From: Herbinix sp.
Lineage (GTDB): Bacteria; Bacillota; Clostridia; Lachnospirales; Lachnospiraceae
Direction of reading: 5' to 3'
Assembly: GCA_029240245.1 (NCBI GenBank)
Contig: JARBTJ010000005.1
Location: 1 to 64,000 of the forward strand
Length of the DNA: 64,000 nucleotides
Shown here: positions 1-9,239 of the stretch, one piece after another
Numbering within the stretch: the first letter of the stretch is position 1
Layout of the letters: every line of letters starts with the position of its first letter
Notes under the pieces: model-generated
What the model was told of the DNA's origin: nothing
Databases searched by the model: none
Seen by the model: only the letters and a program-made list of their open reading frames with translations
Made by a program: the position numbers and the translations under genes

Positions 1-189
1 ATAGTTGAGAATTGTGCTTCATCCTATATAGTTGAGAATTGCGCTTCATCCTATATAGTTGAGAATTGCGCTTCATCCTACATAGTTGAGAATTGTGCTT
101 CATCCTACATAGTTGAGAATTGTGCTTCATCCTATATAGTTGAGAATTGCACTTCATCCTATATAGTTGAATATTACGCTTACTCCTAC
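1..189. repeat. 27-bp tandem repeat, about 7 units (last one degenerate)
   Basis: Units start at 1, 28, 55, 82, 109, 136, 163; consensus atagttgagaattgYgcttcatcctaY. Confidence 0.95.
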
Positions 190-225
190 ATAGTTATATT
201 GTTGTCCTTTATAAGACTACACTGA
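1..225 (+). CDS. 3' end of an ORF open from the left edge: nonapeptide tandem repeat (IVENCASSY)n then IVILLSFIRLH*
   Basis: Frame 1 open from base 1 to TGA 223-225; the 27-bp units keep frame and most unit-to-unit changes are third-position synonymous (tgt/tgc, tat/tac). Not in ORF track because start is outside window. Confidence 0.5.
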   Translation: MVENCASSYIVENCASSYIVENCASSYIVENCASSYIVENCASSYIVENCTSSYIVEYYAYSYIVILLSFIRLH

Positions 226-259
226 CCTGACAATTACAGTTGTGATTCCGGGGGATATA

Positions 260-1771
260 TTAGAACTTACAGATGAAATCCATGCAGATTACATAGGTCA
301 TTTCATTTGCTCCCTTATACGAACAGGAAATGGTCCTGCATAGCCCTCCGGTAGCCGTAGATATATACTCATAGGAGGTATATATCTCCTCCGGATACTT
401 CATCGCTTGTTTATAATATTTCTTATCACCGTGGTAATCCCCTGGTACTGCCGGTTTAAATTCTTCATCATTTTCTATGATAATGGAAGGGTTCATAATC
501 GTATTACTAAACTGGTATCCGTTTTCATCAATGATATAAAAACACTCCATATCATTTTGTGGCCGGATCGCATTTTTTAAATAGTCATCCACTTCTCTTT
601 GATTTGATATCTGTTGTAAGTGATCCGTAAGTTGAAGTATTAATAGGCGCAATTTCTCCGTGTCTATTTTTTCCTCCTGACTTTGACTTCCTGTCTGACC
701 TTTTAATTGATATTGCATCAGAACATTTTTTAAATGTGTGGATAAGTTCGATAAATCGGTGGCTCTTTCATAGCTTTCCTGTGCATAATCCGCATTACTT
801 TGCACCACTTCCGAAATATTTGTAATTATTTTCGATGTATTCTTTAAATTCTTATCCTGTGTATCAGAAAGCTTTGCAATATCTTCACAGATACCGGTAA
901 TTCCATTTAGAGAGTTCTGAATCGTGGAAAAACTTTCCGCTGTTCTATTCGCTATGGCCGAACTCTCCTCGGCTGCCTGTATGCTCTTTATGATTAACTG
1001 CGAGGTCTGCTTCACGGCACTGGCGCTGCGTTCTGCGAGTATCCCTACCTCATTGGCCACCACGGTAAAGCCCTGACCGGCTTCTCCGGCTCTTGCGGCT
1101 TCAATTGCAGCATTCAACGCGAGTAATTTCGTCTGACTTGCCACCCCGTTTATGATATCGACGATGTGTGATATATCCTGGGAGGAACTCATTACATTCT
1201 GAATCGAAGATAGCATCTGATTCATATAATCCCGCCCGATATCTGCCTGAACCGCTATGTCCTTGATACTTAAGGAGGCAGCTTTTGCATTCTGCGCATT
1301 GTCCGAGGTTTGTTTGGTTATTTCATATACTGTATTGGTTAAATCAGAAATCAGACCGGCCTGTTCTGACGCATTTTTTGCTATTTGTGAGGATTCCGTC
1401 TCAACCCGGCTGCACATCCGGTCGATTTCCAATGACAAACCATGTAGTTCTTCAAAGGAATGGTTTAAGGAATGTCTGATTTTACGGAGTGCATTTTTAA
1501 TCGGTAGAAAATCGCCCTGATAATCAAGCTGTTTATTAAAAGAAACTGCCATATTACCTGCTGATAGATGGGACAAAATATGTGAAATCTCATAAATATA
1601 ATCATTAAAAACAACACTAATCTGTTTTATATCCGCAGCCAGTTCATCCAGCGCATCATAATTTTCAGAATCGATTGTGATATCTAAATCACCCTTAATC
1701 ATCTGATGGGTATGATGTAGAACACTGAGCGCTTCTTTCGTAATTTGTATCGTTTTCTTCTGTTTTAACAT
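260..1771 (-). CDS. Soluble methyl-accepting chemotaxis protein with C-terminal PDC/Cache-like domain
   Basis: Conserved MCP tip ([31 protein letters not shown]); no TM segment; C-terminal [26 protein letters not shown] sensor-like region. Start MLKQKK preferred over ORF-track start at 1804. Confidence 0.85.
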   Translation of the reverse strand: MLKQKKTIQITKEALSVLHHTHQMIKGDLDITIDSENYDALDELAADIKQISVVFNDYIYEISHILSHLSAGNMAVSFNKQLDYQGDFLPIKNALRKIRHSLNHSFEELHGLSLEIDRMCSRVETESSQIAKNASEQAGLISDLTNTVYEITKQTSDNAQNAKAASLSIKDIAVQADIGRDYMNQMLSSIQNVMSSSQDISHIVDIINGVASQTKLLALNAAIEAARAGEAGQGFTVVANEVGILAERSASAVKQTSQLIIKSIQAAEESSAIANRTAESFSTIQNSLNGITGICEDIAKLSDTQDKNLKNTSKIITNISEVVQSNADYAQESYERATDLSNLSTHLKNVLMQYQLKGQTGSQSQEEKIDTEKLRLLILQLTDHLQQISNQREVDDYLKNAIRPQNDMECFYIIDENGYQFSNTIMNPSIIIENDEEFKPAVPGDYHGDKKYYKQAMKYPEEIYTSYEYISTATGGLCRTISCSYKGANEMTYVICMDFICKF

Positions 1772-1829
1772 AATTTTATCTCCTCTGTTCCTAATAATTT
1801 GCATAAGCTTTTATCTCATTTACATATGC

Positions 1830-1863
1830 AAAAAAGCAGCGAGTTAAGCCTCGCTGCTTTTTT
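1830..1863. terminator. Bidirectional intrinsic terminator
   Basis: AAAAAAGCAGCGAG-ttaagc-CTCGCTGCTTTTTT. Confidence 0.85.
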
Positions 1864-1935
1864 AATACTATATATTACTAATTTCATTCTGTCAAGATTT
1901 AATAACCCTTTGAATAATTACAATACTTTCGATAT

Positions 1936-2316
1936 TTACTTTTCTACTACCGCAATCACTTCAACTTCACAAAGTACATCTTTGGGAAGTTTCGCTGCTG
2001 CCACACAGGAACGTGCCGGTTTATTAACGAAGTATTGAGCATAGACCTCATTGAATGCAGCAAAATCATCCATGCTCTTTAAAAAGCAGGTGGTTTTAAT
2101 TACATTTTCAAAAGAACCTCCTGCTGCCTCTAAGATTGCCGAGACATTTTTCATTACCTGAACTGCCTGAATTTTAATGTCACCCTCAACAACCTGTCCA
2201 TTTTCCGGATTAATTGGAATTTGTCCAGATGCAAAAACAAAATTTCCATACTGTAAGGCCTGTGAATACGGCCCGATCGCAGCCGGTGCTTTATCTGTAC
2301 TGATTACCTGAAACAT
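1936..2316 (-). CDS. ridA: RidA family enamine/imine deaminase
   Basis: KAPAAIGPYSQA...GQIPINPENGQ...ARSCVAAAKLPKDVLCEVEVIAVV. Confidence 0.95.
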   Translation of the reverse strand: MFQVISTDKAPAAIGPYSQALQYGNFVFASGQIPINPENGQVVEGDIKIQAVQVMKNVSAILEAAGGSFENVIKTTCFLKSMDDFAAFNEVYAQYFVNKPARSCVAAAKLPKDVLCEVEVIAVVEK

Positions 2317-2404
2317 CTTGAGTCCTCCTGTTATTTTCTTTTGTTTTATTCATTATATAATATTATCCAATTAATTCAATGATATTTTAAAGATTCGATT
2401 AAGA

Positions 2405-2905
2405 CTATTTATAGGCTGTCTCCACTTTACCGCGAAGCACTCTGTTTCTGGAAAAAAGCTTGAATGCCAGATGGTATAAGCCTATGCCCGCCAGTGCTCC
2501 GAGCATATCAATGACCACATCAGCAACTCCCGCCCCTCTTCCGCTTACGAATATTTGATGAACTTCATCTGTGACTGCATATAGGCCGCAAATAATAAAG
2601 GCCAACAGCTTTCTGCGTTTTAATCCGCTGTTTTTAAAAAATACAATAAATAATATGGCCAAAATAAAAAACTCACAAAAATGGGCTAATTTACGGAATA
2701 CGAATTCGAATAGTAATTTATCGATTGTCATATCCGGTATGATTGCTTGAAGTATTGTGATTAACCGTTCCGTAATTTTTGTGCTTAATTGATAGGATTC
2801 CGTTGCTATTTTCGATGATTGTTTAAATATAAGTGTCATCCATAAAATTATGACGATGATTAAAAGCCTTTTAAAATAAATAGCCAGTTCTTTCTTTTTC
2901 TTCAA
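2405..2905 (-). CDS. VanZ-like membrane protein
   Basis: RKLAHFCEFFILA...YAVTDEVHQIFVSGRGAGVADVVIDMLGALAG. Confidence 0.85.
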   Translation of the reverse strand: MKKKKELAIYFKRLLIIVIILWMTLIFKQSSKIATESYQLSTKITERLITILQAIIPDMTIDKLLFEFVFRKLAHFCEFFILAILFIVFFKNSGLKRRKLLAFIICGLYAVTDEVHQIFVSGRGAGVADVVIDMLGALAGIGLYHLAFKLFSRNRVLRGKVETAYK

Positions 2906-3044
2906 TCAATTCACTCCTTATTTATTACTTGCAGGACCAGTATCCAGTTTTGTTTTAGTTAAATTATTCCATCTAAAATGTGTTTCATACAAATACCGGA
3001 CTTTTTCTTTCCTGGTAATAATATAAGTTTTGTGTAAGAATGAT

Positions 3045-4268
3045 TTATTGTTGACCTTCGTTTATGACAGCTCCGTAAATTTTCGTCCATAATGCATCAA
3101 TATTTTTCTCAAAATCAATTCCGAGTACCTGTTTTCCTTGAATCCGCATATCGGTATAGGTATCCTTCATTGGAATCCGAAACTGTTTCAGCTCATAATC
3201 TTTATATATGGGCAAAGAAAGAATAAATGCAAACAGCTCACCCTCCGTTAGATTCGTTGTTACTCCGGGCAAAATAATATTCAAAAGTTGATTTAACTCT
3301 AAAAGATTTGAATCCTTAATTGCCAAATATATCTGCTCCAGCACCTGCCGCTGTCGGTTCGTACGTTCAAAATCCGCATTACCTACATAACGATTGCGGG
3401 AATAACCCAGCGCCTGTTTACCATTCAGTAATAAAAGTCCCTCCTTATGTAACTGATCCTGATCCGCTTCTTCACCTGACAACTTATTAATTTCTTCTAT
3501 GTAAAAGTTAATCACCGGTATTTCTGCCTCAGTCACAGGAAGCGTAACACCTCCGATTGCATCTACAATATCGATAAATGAGAAAAAATCTACGGAGACA
3601 AAACGGTCCACCGGTATTTTAAAATTCTGTTCCACGGTCTCCATCAGTAAATCAGCTCCACCATAAGCATAGGCAGTATTAATACGGTTTTTGCCACAGC
3701 CGGGAATCTGCAGATAGATGTCTCTTAATATGGAGGTTGCTGTTATTGTTTTGTTCCTCTTGCTTATGGATATTAGTATGATTGCATCGGAACGCCCAAT
3801 ATCACCGGCTTCTCTGGTATCACTGCCTATGAATAGTATATTTATAACATCCTGGTCTACCTCTTTTGACTGTGCCTGATCTGCTAAATTAATCTCTATC
3901 CGATCTTCTAATGTTTTTATTTCTTCCTCAAGAGAATCCCCGGTTGCCTCTGTTTGTTCTGCGCATACCTCTTCTCCGGTCTGGTCTCTTATCCAATATT
4001 CCCCGTACGGATTTTGTTCTATCTCCTCAGCAGTTTCAACTACCGCTTGAAACAGAGGCTTTGTTAGGCTATTCGATGCATATGCATTTGATTGTGTATC
4101 AATGATATTTATTTTATCAATATAGCCTCGTATCAGTAAATAGGAGGAAAATGTCACCAAAAGAAGCAGGATACCAATGATTCGAATTACAATAAAAATC
4201 CCCTTTCGCTTTATGTTTTTCGATTTCACTTTACTCATAGCTATTTCCTTTCTATGGATCAACTCCAT
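3045..4268 (-). CDS. LytR-CpsA-Psr (LCP) family glycopolymer ligase/transcription attenuator-type protein
   Basis: N-terminal TM; NILFIGSDTREAGDIGRSDAIILISI, DIYLQIPGCGKNRINTAYAYGGADLL, YSRNRYVGNADFERTNRQRQVL. Confidence 0.9.
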   Translation of the reverse strand: MELIHRKEIAMSKVKSKNIKRKGIFIVIRIIGILLLLVTFSSYLLIRGYIDKINIIDTQSNAYASNSLTKPLFQAVVETAEEIEQNPYGEYWIRDQTGEEVCAEQTEATGDSLEEEIKTLEDRIEINLADQAQSKEVDQDVINILFIGSDTREAGDIGRSDAIILISISKRNKTITATSILRDIYLQIPGCGKNRINTAYAYGGADLLMETVEQNFKIPVDRFVSVDFFSFIDIVDAIGGVTLPVTEAEIPVINFYIEEINKLSGEEADQDQLHKEGLLLLNGKQALGYSRNRYVGNADFERTNRQRQVLEQIYLAIKDSNLLELNQLLNIILPGVTTNLTEGELFAFILSLPIYKDYELKQFRIPMKDTYTDMRIQGKQVLGIDFEKNIDALWTKIYGAVINEGQQ

Positions 4269-4320
4269 GATAAGATCTCCCTCTTCATCACACGAATAAT
4301 GGACTCAATTCAAGTTTCAC

Positions 4321-5424
4321 TTACTTATCCCAGTCCGGTGAGAATTTTTCACCAATTTGGATAAAGGACTCCCGATGATTCCAATTGCAATGGGAGGATT
4401 GATAGCATCTTTTACAAGGCAGTTCCATATTCGAACTGTCATTCACGTTCTTACGATAATCCTGATATTCCTGTGCATTCCACATCTCCATAAAATCAAG
4501 GTCCGAATTATACGGAAAAAATTTCACAGGCGTAGACATGCAGGGTCTGACATATCCATCTGAACCAAGGAAAAAATCCCGCCAGGTTACAAAACAGTCT
4601 TTATGAAATTTGTCGCCGGCAATATCCTCACCGATTAAGTGAGGTAATTTTAATAGTATACCAAGCTCCGCACTAAGGCTTTCCGCTTCTATAAAATACT
4701 TGCTGATAAGTTCCTCTTCTCCCCATAGACTTTCCTCTAATAATTCATTGTTAAAAACGGTCAGATATACAACCTTTACTTCATCGATCCCTATTTCTGC
4801 CGCCAACCGCACCAGCTCAGGCAACTCGGCAATATTTGATTTCATAGCACAGAAAACGAAATTAATATAAGGATAGCTTAATCCTCTTTCATTTTTCTCC
4901 ATTATAATGCTCTTTAAATCCTGAGTGATGAGGTTCAAATCCGAACCCCTGCGAATTCTCGCATTCGTTTCCTGGGTAGCACCATCTACACTTACAGCAA
5001 AAACATCCACCTTATAACGAAAAATACTGTCTTTTATTTTTTTTAAATTCATTCCGTTCGTGCAGAAATATTTCCTGGCATTATGCCTATCAATTATTTG
5101 AAGCATTTCACAGAAATCCGGATGGATGGTTGGTTCTCCCCATCCCATTAAGGTCACTTCTTCAACATAATCCATTAGATCTTCAAATTCTCGAAAGGTA
5201 TCCATAGGAAAAAGGGTAGGCTTAAATTTAGCAGCATTTCTTCCACACATAATACAGTTCAAATTACAGGCATTCGTTAGTTCAAATACTAATCTTCTGG
5301 GATAGGATTGTAAGATACATTTTTCCTCCTCCAACTCCTGAAGATTTAAATAAGAATTGCTGTTCTGCTCCTCGGTTAGTTCCTTACCCGAAAAAAGATT
5401 TTTGGTTTTCGCTCTGAGAATCAT
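4321..5424 (-). CDS. Radical SAM/SPASM-type protein
   Basis: CNLNCIMC (CX3CX2C), GWGEPTIHPDF, C-terminal Cys-rich SPASM-like region. Start revised to MILRAKTKN (4-nt ATGA-type overlap with upstream gene, good SD) rather than 5520. Confidence 0.85.
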   Translation of the reverse strand: MILRAKTKNLFSGKELTEEQNSNSYLNLQELEEEKCILQSYPRRLVFELTNACNLNCIMCGRNAAKFKPTLFPMDTFREFEDLMDYVEEVTLMGWGEPTIHPDFCEMLQIIDRHNARKYFCTNGMNLKKIKDSIFRYKVDVFAVSVDGATQETNARIRRGSDLNLITQDLKSIIMEKNERGLSYPYINFVFCAMKSNIAELPELVRLAAEIGIDEVKVVYLTVFNNELLEESLWGEEELISKYFIEAESLSAELGILLKLPHLIGEDIAGDKFHKDCFVTWRDFFLGSDGYVRPCMSTPVKFFPYNSDLDFMEMWNAQEYQDYRKNVNDSSNMELPCKRCYQSSHCNWNHRESFIQIGEKFSPDWDK

Positions 5425-6815
5425 TCTACCACCTCTTTCTTTGCTCTCACAAAATTTACGATGCATTCTATCATGGTGTACAGCATCTCTTCCGTCATAC
5501 CGGGATATACACCGATCCACAAAGAATCCTCCATGATTTTATCCGTGTTTTCTAAAGATCCCACCACTCGATAGCCCGTATTATCTCTTCTCATTTCATC
5601 AAAGCAGGGATGTTTTAAAAAATTACCGGCAAAGAGATTTCGTGTTTGAATATTATGTGCTTCGAGATATTCCGATAGTTCTACTCGTGAAAATCCCGTG
5701 TTATCCCTTATCGTAAGAAGAAAGCCGAACCAGCTTGGTATCGAATTCTCTTCCGGTTCCGGCAAGTAGAACGTCTCCCTAAGTGGGTCAAGACCGGATC
5801 GCAATTTACTCCAATTTCTTTTTCTGGCATCAATAAATCCTTCCAACTTATCCATCTGGGCACAGCCAATGGCTGCCTGCATATCAGTGGCTTTTAGGTT
5901 ATAGCCGAAATGGGAGTAGACATATTTATGGTCGTATCCGTAAGGAAGCTCCCCAAACTGTCTGGCATAACGGTGCTTGCAGGTATCATCCACTCCCGGA
6001 TTGCAATAACAGTCTCTTCCCCAATCCCGGAAGGAATTCACAATCCTGTATAGCCTATGATCATTGGTATAGACAGCACCGCCTTCCCCTAAGGTGATAT
6101 GATGGGGCGGATAAAAGCTGGAGGTAGCGATATCTCCTACGGTACCTGTTTTCCTCCATTCTCCGTCAAAAAGGTACATTGACCCCAAAGCATCACAATT
6201 ATCCTCAATCAACCATAAATGATATTTGTCACAAAACTTTTTAACATAGTTTAGATCAAACGGATTTCCCAAGGTATGGGCTATCATAACCGCTTTGGTT
6301 TTTTCCGTAACGGCTTCTTCCAGCCTATGAATATCTATGTTATATTGGGGAATTGTAATATCAACAAATACCGGAACTGCACCATACTGCAGGATAGGTG
6401 CAATTGTTGTCGGAAAACCCGCTGCAACGGTGATTACTTCATCCCCTCTCTTAATTCTTCTTTCACCCAGCTGCGGTGAGGTTAAAGCCATAAGTGCCAG
6501 GAGATTGGCGGATGAGCCTGAATTCACCAGTGAGCAGTATTTTAAACCCAAATATTCGGCAAGCCTATGTTCAAATTCCTGTGCATATTTTCCAGCAGTA
6601 AGCCAGAATTCCAATGCCGAATCAACCAGTTTCACCAGCTCCTCACAATCAAATACTCGTCCTGAATAATTAATCCGATCACCGCTTTTAAACGCCTCTT
6701 TACGTTTATGTCTTACCTCATAATATTGTCTTGTCAGATCAAGGATCTGACTTCTTAAAAAGACTTCGTCATTCATATGTATTTTTGCAGGATGTATTCT
6801 TTTTCCTACATCCAA
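5421..6815 (-). CDS. rfbH: CDP-6-deoxy-4-keto-glucose 3-dehydrase (E1/RfbH-type, DegT/DnrJ/EryC1 fold)
   Basis: SSFYPPHHITLGEGG: His in place of the PLP Lys, plus DCYCNPGVDDTCKHRY Cys motif typical of the [2Fe-2S] E1 dehydrases. Confidence 0.9.
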   Translation of the reverse strand: MDVGKRIHPAKIHMNDEVFLRSQILDLTRQYYEVRHKRKEAFKSGDRINYSGRVFDCEELVKLVDSALEFWLTAGKYAQEFEHRLAEYLGLKYCSLVNSGSSANLLALMALTSPQLGERRIKRGDEVITVAAGFPTTIAPILQYGAVPVFVDITIPQYNIDIHRLEEAVTEKTKAVMIAHTLGNPFDLNYVKKFCDKYHLWLIEDNCDALGSMYLFDGEWRKTGTVGDIATSSFYPPHHITLGEGGAVYTNDHRLYRIVNSFRDWGRDCYCNPGVDDTCKHRYARQFGELPYGYDHKYVYSHFGYNLKATDMQAAIGCAQMDKLEGFIDARKRNWSKLRSGLDPLRETFYLPEPEENSIPSWFGFLLTIRDNTGFSRVELSEYLEAHNIQTRNLFAGNFLKHPCFDEMRRDNTGYRVVGSLENTDKIMEDSLWIGVYPGMTEEMLYTMIECIVNFVRAKKEVVE

Positions 6816-6898
6816 ACGCTCCTTTCATTATAAGCCTAGTAAAGACAATTACGAAAATAGTTTTTGCTATTGTAGATTATGAATTTCGTAATTAACTA

Positions 6899-7864
6899 TT
6901 AGCCTAGTATTTTGTTAACGACTGTGAATTTGGGGAAATATCGCTCCCTCATCATTTGATACCTTACTTTGAATGAAAAATGATTTTTGTACTTGTAATT
7001 ACAATAGGATCTTATTAATTTCCTGCGTAATTCCTGTTTGTTCTCCTTTAACTTCCTATAATATTTCCTGCACATGAAATAATTCTTTAACAGCGAATTA
7101 CGGTACCAATATAAGGATTTATTATATAACTCGCTATGATTGATCGAGGTAAAGAAATCAAGTCTCTCCTCATAGGCGGCTAGCACATCAAGCCTTTTTA
7201 AATTATAACCACTTCTCATGTAACTGTTTTCCGATCGGAAATAATAATAAAGCGGTTCCTCCGTAACTGCTATTTTCTTTGCTGCATAAATAAGTAAATA
7301 AGAGGTGGAAAAGTCCTCCATAATTCTCCCCACCGGGAAGCTAATGTTATCAAATAAATCCTTTCTAAACAGCTTATTCCATACTACATTTGTAGTGGCA
7401 CTATGTTTACTGTACAAATGTTGCAGCATATCAAGATTGTCATATATCTTTATCTCATATTCCATATTATTTTTTGGGATATGGAAATTCTGCAAAGTGA
7501 GATACAAGGGTCTGCACTGAGCTATGGGCAGACAGTTCTCCTCACACATTTTGTAAAGGACTTCGATAAACCGCTCATGGATAAAATCATCACTGTCAAC
7601 AAAAGCAATGTATTCACCTTTTGCCATCTTTAATCCACAGTTCCTGGCATCCGATACTCCACCGTTCGTTTTATGCAACACCCTTATCCTACTGTCTATT
7701 TTTGCAAAATTGTCACATAATAAGCCGCTGTCGTCCGTTGACCCGTCGTTCACTAATATGATTTCAAGGTTTTTATAGGACTGATTGATTAATGAGGGCA
7801 CGCAGTGATCCAGATATTTCTCTGCCTTATAAATCGGTACTATTATGCTTACCAGCTTGTCCAT
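6899..7864 (-). CDS. Family 2 glycosyltransferase
   Basis: VSIIVPIYKAEKYLDHCVPSLINQSYKNLEIILVNDGSTDDSG...FVDSDD. Confidence 0.92.
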   Translation of the reverse strand: MDKLVSIIVPIYKAEKYLDHCVPSLINQSYKNLEIILVNDGSTDDSGLLCDNFAKIDSRIRVLHKTNGGVSDARNCGLKMAKGEYIAFVDSDDFIHERFIEVLYKMCEENCLPIAQCRPLYLTLQNFHIPKNNMEYEIKIYDNLDMLQHLYSKHSATTNVVWNKLFRKDLFDNISFPVGRIMEDFSTSYLLIYAAKKIAVTEEPLYYYFRSENSYMRSGYNLKRLDVLAAYEERLDFFTSINHSELYNKSLYWYRNSLLKNYFMCRKYYRKLKENKQELRRKLIRSYCNYKYKNHFSFKVRYQMMRERYFPKFTVVNKILG

Positions 7865-7910
7865 GACACTCCTCCTTCTTCTTTTCTTTGCAATAGCTAA
7901 TAAAAAATAC

Positions 7911-9005
7911 TTAGCTTCTCACACGGATTTTATCCAGCATTTTGTTGGTGTTACTTCCAAAGGTACTTACTCCGCTGGCTGCCTGCGGTAACCACGAACT
8001 ATGACCCAACAAATTTGCTTCAATTAAAACCGGTACATTATTTTCATCAAAAGTAAAATCCCAGGAGATAAACTTTGTATGAGGTGTTTTTTTATGGCAT
8101 GCGAAAGCGCATTCAATTATTTTATCGATACCAGTTATAGGATAACCCTCAAACCGTATCCTGCTGTCAGGATGAACGCAATATCCCTCACCCTTTCTTG
8201 TAAAGGCTTCTTTTTTCAGATAACCGTCATCACTCAAACCAACAAACAGCCCTCCAATGCCAACATTATCCACTTCATTACCACCTTTCCCTATCCGAAG
8301 GATTAACGGCGCATGATACAGCTTATCCTCCAGGATATAAGTCATAATGCGGATGGTATTTAATGAGTTATCATACAAAGCACGAAGCTCTTTTGAATTT
8401 ATGATATACTCCTGTACGATAAAATTTTTCTTATATCCATGAAATAGAGTCAAAATCTCTTCACTACTGTTATACGCATCTTGTTTACCTATCACCACAC
8501 CGGCACCGGAATGAGTACCCACCGTGGGTTTAATAACAAAACGTTTCCTTTTACTCCACTCATAAACAAGATCAGCGGCCGTCTCTTTATTTATGATATT
8601 ACGATTACCGTCATAAAAAATGCCGGAGCAGTTAACAATCACGGTTTTGGGTAATCTAAGCTCCGGTACCGAATGATATAAGACTCCGATTAGTCCTTTA
8701 TCCTGCAGCACCTCGCATATACCTCTTGGACACAATATTGGCTCCAGCTTTGTCGAAAAGAGTATTTCAGGAAAATAATCCTTATTAAATTCCCCGGTAT
8801 AGGATTGATAAAGCCGATGCCACTTATTACTGGTTTTTTTGCCAAATACCGCCTGCAGTTCCTTTTCCTGCTCCTTGGTTAAAATGACATCCTTCCACAA
8901 TTTTTTCTGGGCTTTAATGTATCTGACTTCATGTAAATAGATATAGATATAATGATAGAAATCAAACATATGATAAACGAATTCCTTAATTTTGCTCTTA
9001 GCCAT
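7911..9005 (-). CDS. Sugar-transfer-associated ATP-grasp-like protein
   Basis: KRFVIKPTVGTHSGAGVVIG, FIVQEYI, NVPVLIEANLLGHSS (ATP-grasp motifs). Confidence 0.75.
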   Translation of the reverse strand: MAKSKIKEFVYHMFDFYHYIYIYLHEVRYIKAQKKLWKDVILTKEQEKELQAVFGKKTSNKWHRLYQSYTGEFNKDYFPEILFSTKLEPILCPRGICEVLQDKGLIGVLYHSVPELRLPKTVIVNCSGIFYDGNRNIINKETAADLVYEWSKRKRFVIKPTVGTHSGAGVVIGKQDAYNSSEEILTLFHGYKKNFIVQEYIINSKELRALYDNSLNTIRIMTYILEDKLYHAPLILRIGKGGNEVDNVGIGGLFVGLSDDGYLKKEAFTRKGEGYCVHPDSRIRFEGYPITGIDKIIECAFACHKKTPHTKFISWDFTFDENNVPVLIEANLLGHSSWLPQAASGVSTFGSNTNKMLDKIRVRS

Positions 9006-9044
9006 TTATTTATCCTCGTCATCAAATTATTAGATTTAAATGTT

Positions 9045-9164
9045 GGTTAAAGTGTCAAAAGCACCTTCGGAGCTTTCGTGCTACAATATATTGATATGGA
9101 AGCTTGCTTCCGTATCAGTATATTGTAGTATGAAAAGTGCGTAGCACCATTTGACACTTTAACC
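9045..9164 (-). mobile_element. 120-bp cloverleaf MITE-like element, copy 1
   Basis: GGTTAAAG...CTTTAACC termini; flanked by direct repeats AATGTT (9039-9044 and 9165-9170); same orientation as copy 3 (strand sign is arbitrary). Confidence 0.9.
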
Positions 9165-9239
9165 AATGTTAAAAGGTGAACTACACATTTCCGGCTATCC
9201 TATATCGCTATGCAAGCCAGCATGCAATCGCAATATATT
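9165..9239. repeat. Decayed relative of the 120-bp element (variant subfamily), interrupted by copy 1
   Basis: aatgttaaaaggtgaactacacatttccggctat resembles 35052-35093 aaatgtcaaaaggtgctacgcacattccggctat. Confidence 0.6.

Noticed and set aside
1-189. Possible CRISPR array at the left edge
   Set aside because: 27-bp units are contiguous with no variable spacers and no cas genes; it is a tandem repeat, apparently coding.
6838-6898. AATTACGAAA...TTTCGTAATT inverted repeat between GT2 and rfbH
   Set aside because: Real but weak AT-rich hairpin without U-tract; insufficient to call a terminator or regulator.
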